The notes under the pieces were generated by a model. It saw only the letters and a list, made by a program, of their open reading frames with translations, was not told the DNA's origin and made no database searches. From the NCBI GenBank assembly GCA_964654825.1, contig CAZZKG010000036.1, forward strand, positions 1 through 37,390: a stretch of 37,390 nt of DNA. The letters are read 5' to 3'. Origin of the DNA: CAZZKG01 sp964654825 (GTDB lineage Bacteria > Gemmatimonadota > CAZMKB01). Shown here piece after piece: positions 1-7,335 of this stretch (within the stretch, counting starts at the first letter, position 1; the number at the start of each line of letters is the position of its first letter). The translations under genes were made by a program, and so were the position numbers.

Positions 1-21
1 GGAGAGTTTCACGCCGCACTG

Positions 22-258
22 TCAGCGAACGGTCCCGCCCGGGCGTCGATTCCCTACCCATTCATGAAGATCAAGAACGATTGCCTCTTCCATCAGGTAA
101 ACCGTCGCTCCCGAGCCCCGGGCATAGTAGAGAACCTGCGAGTCCACCTGCCCCCGATTCTCGATGAATCCCGCAGACACTTGAGAAAAGGAGTGGGGAG
201 CCAATATGGTTGCCCCCGTTAGAAAGACCACGAATGCCGTGGTGGTTTGACGAAACAT
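22..258 (-). pseudogene. N-terminus of SBBP-type secreted repeat protein, ends early at an in-frame TGA
   Basis: The 78-residue product starts with a signal peptide (MFRQTTTAFVVFLTGATILA, then residues to about 26) followed by FIENRGQ, VLYYARG and a short acidic segment. This is the usual start of long SBBP/beta-propeller-repeat secreted proteins, which normally run for hundreds of residues. The ATG at 258 is chosen over upstream in-frame starts because a GGGAGG ribosome site (265-270) lies 7 nt before it and the signal peptide begins there. The frame stops at TGA (22-24). Past the stop the same frame reads QCGVKLS, which resembles the hydrophobic strand that follows in this family, so the stop looks like a nonsense change rather than a natural end; a frameshift is the alternative. 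Only 21 bases remain before the window edge, so the rest cannot be judged. Family assignment is by pattern recognition. Confidence 0.55.
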
Positions 259-397
259 CGAACACCTCCCGTTTGATAATGAGTTTCCTCTCATTATCTC
301 TCCCTTCACGACGCTGCTGAGGATGGGCTTTGCCCTTATGGCGATTCCGATAGCTCCCAAAGGTCGCTTCCGGAATCAGGTTGTCTTTGTTCGTTGA
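259..397 (-). promoter_or_regulatory. Structured 5' leader of the SBBP-type gene
   Basis: Between the predicted transcription start (about 397) and the start codon lie three potential hairpins, read on the minus strand. The first pairs GATTCCG (371-377) with CGGAATC (343-349) and encloses AGC/GCT and CC/GG helices separated by a GA/GA internal loop. The second is GGGC-AAA-GCCC (325-335). The third is a perfect 9-bp stem, GATAATGAG/CTCATTATC, with a 6-nt loop (275-298), ending 4 nt before the Shine-Dalgarno sequence. The density of perfect stems suggests a regulatory RNA. I could not match it to a known riboswitch class. Confidence 0.5.
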
Positions 398-403
398 TTA
401 TTC

Positions 404-432
404 AGCATATCAGAAAATCGCGATTGAGTCAA
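404..432 (-). promoter_or_regulatory. sigma70-type promoter for the SBBP-type gene
   Basis: On the minus strand, -35 TTGACT (427-432) and -10 TATGCT (404-409) are separated by 17 nt. The start would fall near 397, giving a leader of about 139 nt. Confidence 0.6.
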
Positions 433-675
433 GAAAAGTAATTCAGAGCCTTATTCGGAATTATATCGTAGATATTCATAATAGAAGAGCAAAGAGGTTG
501 TTTGAGGATCAAGGTAAGTGTAAGATCCCGCCTCCCTTACCCGGATCCTCCTCATGTGAGCACTTCCGAGCATGGGCAGAGATGCCGGCACAGATCGATT
601 TCTCAACACATGGGCCACTCGTGAAAGACTGAGTGCGCCCCAGCTCGCCAGGGCATCCCTAACCATATGCTGTAA
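433..675. other. Gene-poor stretch, AT-richer than its surroundings
   Basis: There is no convincing gene. Short open frames occur on both strands (381-632 plus, 451-819 minus), but neither has a ribosome site or a recognisable product. Together with the next feature it looks like decayed DNA between two minus-strand genes. Confidence 0.4.
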
Positions 676-840
676 GATTACAAACGAATAGAGCTTCAGG
701 CCGATGAACTTGAAACATTCGTGCAAAGCAGAAAGAAGGTGAAGCGGGTTTTCACGGTCAACATACTCGACATTCGAAGACCGGCTGCGTGGAAGAACAA
801 CTTGTAACTGAGCAAGCACTCTGCGAAGCCTGTTCTGCGT
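676..840 (+). pseudogene. Possible transposase relic (IS1/DDE-like fragment)
   Basis: One plus-strand frame reads IELQADELETFVQSRKKVKR and then VFTVNILDI between stops at about 673 and 805. The pattern of an acidic residue plus ExxTFV, basic residues and VFT resembles the catalytic core start of IS1-type and similar DDE transposases (ADEL-x-TF-x-basic-WVFTA-D). After the DIR sequence the similarity seems to continue in a second frame (RLRGR, then TLR), which would need a frameshift. No terminal inverted repeats or target duplications are visible. This is weak pattern-based evidence for a decayed insertion sequence. Confidence 0.25.
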
Positions 841-844
841 ACGC

Positions 845-1372
845 CTAAAACGCTCCGCCCTGCTGTTTACCCGGGATGTAGTAACTGGGGCAGATGAATC
901 TCAGAAGGTGCGCTATCTTTCGTGCTTTTTCCAGCTTCTCTTCACTCTCTTCACGCATCGCAGACAGTTCTTTTCCGAAGATCTCTTCGAAGTATTCCTC
1001 GGCCGCCTTTTTCTTGTCGTCTTCCGTGTCGAAGAGATTCCTGATGCGGGCAAGCTCTCCCGCGTCGAGCCAGAAGCCGGCACAGGAGGGACACTCGTCG
1101 ACTTCTACTGCCTGTTTCGTGCTGAAGAAGTGTCTGAGCATCGGCATGTTCCCGCATCGGGGACACTTCCTCCCGGAGCTGTGATCAACCTTTACATCCT
1201 CGTCCCGCTCGATTTCCAGGAGCGCTTCACCGGCGGACTCGTGCTTTTCGTCCACCTTCTTGAGTTCGAATGCGTCGAACCAGAGTCCACCGCAGCCTCC
1301 TTCACACACATCGATCGTTATGTTCTCAACCGTCTTCTGCTTGAGCTCGTTACCACAGGCTGCACACTTCAT
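845..1372 (-). CDS. Double zf-TFIIB zinc-ribbon protein
   Basis: This 175-residue cytoplasmic protein has two zinc-ribbon modules of the zf-TFIIB type. The first uses Cys3/Cys6 and Cys23/Cys27 with GGLWFDAFEL; the second uses Cys70/Cys73 and Cys94/Cys97 with GFWLDAGEL. The WFD/WLD-x-x-EL signature after the second Cys pair is characteristic. A charged, probably helical tail (about 115-155) follows. The ATG at 1372 is preferred over a GTG at 1414 because GGAGGG lies directly upstream and the first CxxC begins at residue 3. It starts 111 bp after spoVR on the same strand, so it may be the last gene of that operon. The family is thought to bind zinc and perhaps nucleic acid or protein partners, but no specific role is known. 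Confidence 0.85.
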   Translation of the reverse strand: MKCAACGNELKQKTVENITIDVCEGGCGGLWFDAFELKKVDEKHESAGEALLEIERDEDVKVDHSSGRKCPRCGNMPMLRHFFSTKQAVEVDECPSCAGFWLDAGELARIRNLFDTEDDKKKAAEEYFEEIFGKELSAMREESEEKLEKARKIAHLLRFICPSYYIPGKQQGGAF

Positions 1373-1483
1373 GGTCCCTCCAATGTATATTTCTCTCACA
1401 CTCGCACCGTCCACCGGATGGATGTGACCGATCCGTCTGAACCGGCTCCGGGCAGGATGTCCCTCTTTCGATAATCGTGTGAA

Positions 1484-2962
1484 TCATGAGATCTTCTCGC
1501 TCGAGTGACTCTCATCTTCGTAGGAGAGAATTTCTTTCGATCCCTTCACCGATGTCTCGAGGTGGACAGGCCGACGCCAGATGAAACCGATATTCTTCAG
1601 AGTTTCCCGCGCCAGGTCCATCTTGAGGTCGATCCCTTCGTGCTGGTGTTTCAGGTACAGTTCTCCTCTGTTCTTGTAGTTGCCATCCTCGGCGTGTATG
1701 ATCGGGCGTCCGAGGTTTGTCAGGCTGAAGAGAAATGTCTCCTTCACCTTGTTGAAGTCCCTGCTTCCGATCTCATACATCCCCCGGGATTGATTGTATG
1801 AATAGGTGAACAGCTTCTGCCTCCTGCAGAAATCCTCTGTGCAGAACGTATCGATGAAGGTGACGTCATTGTGCATCCTCCGCACTTCGAAGATCTTCTC
1901 CAGGCCCTTTCCAAGTTTGGTATCCCAGTGCTTCTTCTTCACCAGATCGTCACAGTCATCGAACTCTTTCCCGAATCGTCCCTTGTTCCAGCGTTCCTCT
2001 ATGTCCCGGAACAGTTCCACCCCGATCTTGTATGGATTGATCCTTCCCGGACGTGATCCGAGTGTGCCGGAGTGGTGGTCGGCATAGTCGATGATCTCCG
2101 AGTCGGTCAGAGCGCGCTGGGTCATGATCTTCGAATGCCAGTAGGTGGCCCATCCTTCATTCATTATCTTTGTCTGCCACTGGGGGGCAAAATAGTAACT
2201 CTCTTCCCGCACCATGGAGAGGATATGATTCTCCCAGTTCGACAGAGGTGCGTTCTCGATGAGAAAGAGGAGGACATCCTTCGCCGGCTTCTCCGGGAAC
2301 TTCCTCTCCCGATTCTTGTCGGCTTCCAGAACTCTTTTCTGCTGTTCGAGGTATTCCTTCGGGTTTATGTAGTTGTCCATGTAGTTTTTGCTTTTGAACT
2401 TGTTCACTTTCTGTAAGTTTTCTTCCCGATGGATGGCTGTGCGAGGTTTTATTCTTTCGGATCCCGAATGATGGTAATCGACGAGTTCTTCGATGGAGAG
2501 ACAGGCGTCGAGAAAACGTTCGACCTTCTCAAATCCATGTTTTTCGACGTATCTCTGGATACGGGATCCATGATTCGCCATCTCGTCCACCATTTTCCGG
2601 TTCGTGTTCCCGAAATACAGGTTGTTCTTAAAGAAGTCGCAGTGCGCGAAGACATGTCCCATGACGGTCTTCTGGTCGACGAGTTTGTTGGATTTGAGAA
2701 AATATGCATAGCTGGGATTGTTGTTGATGACCATCTCATAGATTTTGTGAAGTCCATAGGTGTAGCTCTTCTCCATGGAGTCATACTCCATGCCGAAACG
2801 CCAGTGGGGGTAGCGGGATGGGAAGCCGCTGTAACTAGCCACTTCATTCATCGTCTTGAAATCGACAACCTCGAAGATCATTGGAAAGAAATCAAGGCCG
2901 AATTCGATGGCATATCCCTCGATCTCCTGCTTCATTTCCGCGAGTTCAGGGGGCAGGCTCAC
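1484..2962 (-). CDS. spoVR: SpoVR family protein
   Basis: This 492-residue protein is full length for the SpoVR/YcgB family. Family landmarks visible are FFPMIFEVV, GFPSRYPHWRFG, TYGLHKIYEMVINN-PSYAYF, NEGWATYWH and an RPGRINPYKIG-like segment. It is cytoplasmic, with no signal peptide or membrane segment. The family is named from a Bacillus cortex-formation mutant but is widespread in non-sporulating bacteria, where it nearly always accompanies PrkA and YeaH/YhbH; its biochemistry is unsettled. The start lies 3 bp after the yeaH stop codon, which implies translational coupling in a prkA-yeaH-spoVR operon. Nothing indicates sporulation here. Confidence 0.95.
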   Translation of the reverse strand: MSLPPELAEMKQEIEGYAIEFGLDFFPMIFEVVDFKTMNEVASYSGFPSRYPHWRFGMEYDSMEKSYTYGLHKIYEMVINNNPSYAYFLKSNKLVDQKTVMGHVFAHCDFFKNNLYFGNTNRKMVDEMANHGSRIQRYVEKHGFEKVERFLDACLSIEELVDYHHSGSERIKPRTAIHREENLQKVNKFKSKNYMDNYINPKEYLEQQKRVLEADKNRERKFPEKPAKDVLLFLIENAPLSNWENHILSMVREESYYFAPQWQTKIMNEGWATYWHSKIMTQRALTDSEIIDYADHHSGTLGSRPGRINPYKIGVELFRDIEERWNKGRFGKEFDDCDDLVKKKHWDTKLGKGLEKIFEVRRMHNDVTFIDTFCTEDFCRRQKLFTYSYNQSRGMYEIGSRDFNKVKETFLFSLTNLGRPIIHAEDGNYKNRGELYLKHQHEGIDLKMDLARETLKNIGFIWRRPVHLETSVKGSKEILSYEDESHSSEKIS

Positions 2963-2965
2963 TGT

Positions 2966-4069
2966 TTATCTTCCTCTCTTGAAGAAATCTTTGATCGAGT
3001 CGCAGATCCCGTCTTTGTTCTCTATCTTCGAGAGGATGAGTGTGTCGTCCTCCTCGAATTGCGACTTGAGATCGTCGTAGAACTTCCCGCCGCGGTACCT
3101 GTTGCTGACCTGGGCATATCCGAAGACATTCGCTTTCGGCAGGAGCCGCTCGTTGAGGAGATTTTTACAAACTTCCGTGTCGTCACTCGACCAGTTGTCA
3201 CCATCCGAGAAATGGAAGAGGTAAATGTTCCAGTCGTTCACCGGGAACTGGTTGTCGATAATCGTGTTGCAGAGCTTGTAAGCGGACGAGATGATCGTAC
3301 CTCCGCTTTCCCTCGTGTGGTAGAATGTGTTATTGTCCACTTCATGCGCTTCCGCGTCGTGAATGATGTAACGGGATTCGATCCCCTGATATTGTGACCG
3401 CAGCCAGGTGTCGATCCAGAAAGCTTCTGTCCGGACGATTTCCTTCTGTTCCTCACCCATCGATCCGGACACATCCATCATGTAGATGATCACAGCGGCA
3501 TTCTCCGGAACGTGTGTCTCTTTCCAGGATCTATACCTCCTGTCTTCCCTGAACGGGATGACTATCGGCCTGTCCTGGTTGTAAGTCCCTGAAATAAGCT
3601 GGCGGCGCAGAGCGGACTTGTACGTTCGTCTGAAGTGTCTGAGGGATTCCGGGCCGGAGTGGCTGATCCCGGTGAAACGATCTTTAACCGATGTGATGTT
3701 CTTTTTACCCCGGGATTCGATCCTCGGCAGCTCCAGTTCTTCACCGAGTATTTCAGCCAGTTCTTCGACAGTCATCTCGACTTCGAGGATGTGTTTCCCC
3801 GGGAGATTCCCCGCATTACCGTTGCCCCCGTTTTCTCCCGTGCTGATCGGGGTTCCGGGTTTCCCATCACCCTGTCCCACCCCGTTCATGTCCTCATGGC
3901 CGTATTTGAAGTGTGGGATCTCGATCTGTGGGATGGGAATGCTGACATACCGGTTGCCCCGTTTCCCGATGAGCTCGGCGTTGGTGATGTACTTCTTCAG
4001 ATCTTTTCTGATACGACCTTTGACTATCTGGCGGAACCGGCTGAGGTCTTTGTCGATTTTCAGGATCAT
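2966..4069 (-). CDS. yeaH: YeaH/YhbH family protein (DUF444) with a vWA-like MIDAS
   Basis: The 367-residue product matches the YeaH/YhbH (DUF444) family. It has an N-terminal basic helical region (about 1-45), a Gly-rich linker (about 62-90) and a von Willebrand A-like domain from about residue 190. That domain carries the metal-site motif DVSGS (199-203) and later ARESGGT-like and FHFSDGD segments. Family members are encoded with the kinase PrkA/YeaG and SpoVR and act in stress or starvation physiology; in E. coli yeaG-yeaH forms one transcript. The gene starts 36 bp after prkA and ends 3 bp before spoVR. A MIDAS suggests a Mg-dependent protein-protein interface, possibly with the kinase, though that is inference. 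Confidence 0.94.
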   Translation of the reverse strand: MILKIDKDLSRFRQIVKGRIRKDLKKYITNAELIGKRGNRYVSIPIPQIEIPHFKYGHEDMNGVGQGDGKPGTPISTGENGGNGNAGNLPGKHILEVEMTVEELAEILGEELELPRIESRGKKNITSVKDRFTGISHSGPESLRHFRRTYKSALRRQLISGTYNQDRPIVIPFREDRRYRSWKETHVPENAAVIIYMMDVSGSMGEEQKEIVRTEAFWIDTWLRSQYQGIESRYIIHDAEAHEVDNNTFYHTRESGGTIISSAYKLCNTIIDNQFPVNDWNIYLFHFSDGDNWSSDDTEVCKNLLNERLLPKANVFGYAQVSNRYRGGKFYDDLKSQFEEDDTLILSKIENKDGICDSIKDFFKRGR

Positions 4070-4105
4070 GGTGCTCCTTCACTCTTTTGATGAAGGGGAG
4101 GGATC

Positions 4106-6181
4106 TCAGGCAACCTGCTCTTTCGCATCCCCTCGCGCGAATATACTGGCCACGAAATTCAACACGTCAGTCGCGCAGACATTGCAGTATCCATACTGCT
4201 TCACCAGGCGATTCTTGACGATGTCGATCTTCTCCTGCGTGTCCTCATCAACGACCGAGGTGACGAGGCTGGTGAGCTTGATCGTGTCCTTCTGATCCTC
4301 GAAGAGCTTGAGCTCCAGAGCCTTGTGAAGACGTTCGTTGGTCTTGTAGTCGAAAGTCTTCCGTTCCACCGCGAGGGCTCCGATGTAGTTCATGATCTCC
4401 CTCCGGAAGTCGTCCTTCCTGCTCTCGGGGATGTCGATCTTCTCTTCGATGGATCGCATGAGCCTCTCGTCGGCTTCCTCGTCCTGACCCGTGTACTTGT
4501 TCTTGACCTTCTCGTTCTGTGTGAAAGCCTTGATGTTTTCGATGTAATTTGCACACAGGCGGCTGATGGCCTCTTCATCGGCACTGATGGCCCTCTGAAC
4601 CTCGTTCTTGACAATATCCTCGAATTCCTCTTTCACCACAGAGAGCAGTTCGGTAAACCGTTTTTTCTGTTCTTCACTGGTGATTAGCGAGTGATGTTTG
4701 AGGCCTCCTTCCAGCTCGTTGAGAATCATGAACGGATTGACACAATCTTCCCTGTCATTGCTCACCAGAGCGTTGGAGATCTTGTCCTGGATGTAGCGGG
4801 GAGAGATGCCCTCGAGGCCCTCTCTCTTAGTTTCCTTCCTGAGTTCCTTGATGTTGTCTTCGGTGAACCCCGGCAGGCTCTTCCCGTTGTAGAGTTTGAG
4901 CTTCTGCAGGAGCGTCAGCTGGGCCTTTTTGGGATCTTCGAGCCTGGTTAGGACCGCCCACATGGCTGCCATCTCGAGAGTGTGAGGCGCGATGTGTTTT
5001 CCCTTGATTTTGTCAGGATTAAAATCCCGTTCATATATCTTGATCTCATCACTTAACCTGGTGATGTACGGGATGTCTATCTTTACGGTCCGGTCCCTGA
5101 GCGCTTCCATAAACTCATTGCTCTGGAGCTTCTTGTACTCGGGTTCGTTCGTGTGACCGATGATTACTTCGTCGATGTGGGTCTGGGCGAATTTTTTCGG
5201 TTTGATGATGTGTTCCTGCGAAGCACCGAGTAGGTCATAGAGAAACGCAACGTCGAGTTTCAGCACTTCGATGAACTCGATGAGACCGCGGTTGGCGATG
5301 TTAAATTCGCCATCGAAGTTGAAGGCGCGTGGGTCGGAGTCCGAGCCGTATTCGGCAATCTTGCGGTAGTTGATGTCGCCGGTGAGCTCGGTCGAATCCT
5401 GGTTTTTCTCGTCCTTCGGCTGAAATGTCCCGACCCCGGTACGATCTTTCTCCGAGAGAACGAACCGGTGTACACGGACATGTTCTATCACCCTTGTCCA
5501 GTCTCCCTTGTAATTCTTGAGGAGCTCGTTGTAGGTCTGCCGGCAGGCCGGACAGAGATCTCCTGCTGCAAAGACCACCCTGTCCTCGGGCAGCGAGTCG
5601 TTGATCTCCTTCAGTACTTTCTCCCGATGGTCTACAGGGATCAGATGAAGCGGCTCCTCGTGCATCGGGCAGGGAATTGCACCACTCGCACTGAGAGGAG
5701 TACCTTCCTCACCTCTGTCGGGAATATTTACCCAGCTGAACGTATAGATTGCTCCCTGAGGAGTCTGTGAATAAGCTTCGAGTCCCTTCTTCAGGAGACG
5801 GACGATCGTGCTCTTCGAGCCTCCGACCGGGCCGTGGAGCAGCAGGACGCGTCTCTCAGTACCGTAGCGGTGAGCTGCGGATTTGAAGAAGTTCACCAGC
5901 TTCATAAGGGGAATGTCGAGACCGTAGACAGCGTCTACCCCGCCGAATGTCTCATCCTTGAAGAAGTGATAGGTGATGATCTTCTTCTTGACGTCACGGT
6001 ACTCCTCCCATCCGTGCGATACTATCATGTCATAGATACGCTGGAAAGCCGACCGAGCCACGAGAGGATTCTTCTGGACTATGTCGATATAGTCAGCGAA
6101 ACTACCCTCCCAGTTGAGTTCCTGGTAGCACTGTCGGTCATGGAGCTGGTCTATGAAAGTTATGATCTCCTGCCCATTCAT
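4106..6181 (-). CDS. prkA: PrkA family serine protein kinase
   Basis: The 691-residue protein is full length for the PrkA/YeaG family. It has an AAA-like N-terminal part with a Walker A-type loop GPVGGSKS (117-124), an insert with two CxxC-like zinc-ligand pairs around CPMHEE and CPAC, a segment DLLGASQEH before the switch region, and the helical C-terminal PrkA domain. A GGGGAGG ribosome site lies 5 nt upstream of the ATG. In enterobacteria YeaG phosphorylates proteins and supports survival during nitrogen starvation and stationary phase. It heads the operon with yeaH and spoVR, and a candidate sigma54 promoter lies about 70 bp upstream. Substrates in this organism are unknown. Confidence 0.95.
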   Translation of the reverse strand: MNGQEIITFIDQLHDRQCYQELNWEGSFADYIDIVQKNPLVARSAFQRIYDMIVSHGWEEYRDVKKKIITYHFFKDETFGGVDAVYGLDIPLMKLVNFFKSAAHRYGTERRVLLLHGPVGGSKSTIVRLLKKGLEAYSQTPQGAIYTFSWVNIPDRGEEGTPLSASGAIPCPMHEEPLHLIPVDHREKVLKEINDSLPEDRVVFAAGDLCPACRQTYNELLKNYKGDWTRVIEHVRVHRFVLSEKDRTGVGTFQPKDEKNQDSTELTGDINYRKIAEYGSDSDPRAFNFDGEFNIANRGLIEFIEVLKLDVAFLYDLLGASQEHIIKPKKFAQTHIDEVIIGHTNEPEYKKLQSNEFMEALRDRTVKIDIPYITRLSDEIKIYERDFNPDKIKGKHIAPHTLEMAAMWAVLTRLEDPKKAQLTLLQKLKLYNGKSLPGFTEDNIKELRKETKREGLEGISPRYIQDKISNALVSNDREDCVNPFMILNELEGGLKHHSLITSEEQKKRFTELLSVVKEEFEDIVKNEVQRAISADEEAISRLCANYIENIKAFTQNEKVKNKYTGQDEEADERLMRSIEEKIDIPESRKDDFRREIMNYIGALAVERKTFDYKTNERLHKALELKLFEDQKDTIKLTSLVTSVVDEDTQEKIDIVKNRLVKQYGYCNVCATDVLNFVASIFARGDAKEQVA

Positions 6182-6251
6182 AATTCCTCCCCGGGAAGCA
6201 ATAGAGGTATCTGTTTCACGACTTCTTCGCCTGTACCGTCTTCTGTTTTTC

Positions 6252-6266
6252 GCAATAACTATGCCA
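6252..6266 (-). promoter_or_regulatory. Candidate sigma54 (-24/-12) promoter for prkA-yeaH-spoVR
   Basis: On the minus strand the sequence reads TGGCAT-AGTTA-TTGC, against the consensus TGGCAC-N5-TTGC. The invariant GG (6264-6265) and GC (6252-6253) are exactly 10 nt apart. Transcription would begin near 6240, giving a 5' leader of about 60 nt before the prkA ATG at 6181. The yeaGH operon of E. coli is also transcribed by sigma54 with NtrC, so both placement and partner genes fit. Confidence 0.65.
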
Positions 6267-6403
6267 CGATTGTATGATCTGGGGCAGACATTTCATCCTG
6301 AAAATCGGTAGAAATAAGCCGACTTGACTCGATATTTCCCGTGCCCCTGAACGACTTTTTTCCACCCGGAGGAGAACAACAGAGCTTATTGTAATGTCAA
6401 AAG

Positions 6404-6432
6404 TTGACCAAACATGCTCTATCTGGTACTAT
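6404..6432 (+). promoter_or_regulatory. sigma70-type promoter for the propeller/caspase-fold peptidase operon
   Basis: The -35 TTGACC (6404-6409) and -10 TACTAT (6427-6432) are 17 nt apart. Transcription would start near 6439, leaving a 138-nt leader. An ATCAGTC element (6431-6437) abuts the -10 and recurs at 6450-6456, with an inverted copy at 6489-6495, which suggests operator sites. Confidence 0.55.
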
Positions 6433-6446
6433 CAGTCTCGGTCAAA

Positions 6447-6505
6447 TATATCAGTCCTGCCCGGATGAAATCGTATGTATACGGTTCAGACTGATATAAC
6501 CGGGC
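6447..6505 (+). promoter_or_regulatory. Long inverted repeat in the leader of the 6577 gene
   Basis: TATATCAGTC (6447-6456) and GACTGATATA (6489-6498) are perfect 10-bp inverted arms. The intervening bases can form a second helix, TGAA/TTCA closing CGTA-TGTA-TACG. A GCCCGG (6459-6464) inside the hairpin is complementary to CCGGGC just outside it (6500-6505), so two exclusive folds are possible. It could be an RNA switch or a DNA operator. Confidence 0.5.
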
Positions 6506-6576
6506 CGGGAACTAACCTGTAGATCTCAGGGGGGTCAATCGGTAAGAATTTTTACCCATCGTCAAGGAGCATTACT

Positions 6577-7335
6577 ATGAAGAGGAAAAAACCGGTAATC
6601 TTTACGTTCCTGCTCCCTCTTTTCCTTCTGCTCATTCTGTCATATCCCAACGCCGCTGAGTTAAAAACTTCCGGAGATATTCTCCAGTTCGCCTCACCCG
6701 GTCCGAGCCCACAGGATCTCGCCTGGGATGGGACGTATCTCTGGAACGCGGATGATTCGACGGACATGATCTACATGCTCAATCCCGTGAATGGGGCGGT
6801 GATGCTCCAGTTCCCTTCGCCCGCCTCCCAGCCGCGGGGGCTCACCTGGGATGGCTCGTCTCTCTGGTGCTCCGACGATTCCACGAAGATGATCTATCAG
6901 CTGAATCCCTTGAACGGCAAGGTCCTCGTCATGATAGATGCCCCGGTACTCGATTACAACGGGGAACCCTCCCCCCTCGGAGGTCTCGCCTGGGACGGCA
7001 CGTACCTCTGGAGCGGATTCTCTGCAGGCTTCTCGAGCAGAATGAACCAGATCGATCCCGGCGGCGGACCCGTTGTCCAGTTCTACTTCACCAGAGGAGA
7101 ACCTGATGCTCTCGCAGCAGATGGTAATTACATCTGGAACGCTTCTGACAACGACGGATTGCGCTCCGGCCTGATCTACCAGTACGCTCTCCCGGGAGGA
7201 TCCTCTGTCACGGATCTCGAAACACCCGGTTCCTATCCCACAGGTCTCGCGTACGATGGTCAGGATTTGTGGTGTTCGGACAACGAGACAGACACGATAT
7301 ATGAGCTCACAATCCGGAAGGAGAAGAATAAATGA
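6577..7335 (+). CDS. Secreted small beta-propeller-like repeat protein
   Basis: The 252-residue protein has a basic start (MKRKK), a long hydrophobic signal segment (about 7-26) and then five repeats built on the pattern GLAWDG-x-x-LW-(N/C)-(A/S)-DD, each followed by IY-x-L. Five such blades are typical of short YncE/NHL/SMP-30-like propellers. No catalytic motif is visible, so it is probably a binding or scaffold domain. An AAGGAG ribosome site precedes the ATG. The stop overlaps the next start as ATGA, so the two are co-translated and the propeller may partner the peptidase downstream. Propeller class is inferred from repeat pattern. Confidence 0.75.
   Translation: MKRKKPVIFTFLLPLFLLLILSYPNAAELKTSGDILQFASPGPSPQDLAWDGTYLWNADDSTDMIYMLNPVNGAVMLQFPSPASQPRGLTWDGSSLWCSDDSTKMIYQLNPLNGKVLVMIDAPVLDYNGEPSPLGGLAWDGTYLWSGFSAGFSSRMNQIDPGGGPVVQFYFTRGEPDALAADGNYIWNASDNDGLRSGLIYQYALPGGSSVTDLETPGSYPTGLAYDGQDLWCSDNETDTIYELTIRKEKNK

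Noticed and set aside
22..24. Selenocysteine codon in the SBBP gene
   Set aside because: No SECIS-like hairpin could be assessed downstream (window edge), and nothing in the family calls for selenocysteine; a mutation is simpler.
451..819. Minus-strand frame of 122 codons in the gene-poor stretch
   Set aside because: No ribosome site and no recognisable pattern; the opposite strand gives a slightly better transposase-like signal.
908..1474. Plus-strand frame of 188 codons opposite the zinc-ribbon gene
   Set aside because: The minus-strand product has two intact zinc-ribbon motifs and a ribosome site; this frame is its shadow.
2429..3397. Long plus-strand frame (322 codons) opposite yeaH/spoVR
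   Set aside because: It is antisense to well-recognised genes across most of its length and its product shows no family features; it reflects the codon bias of the real strand.
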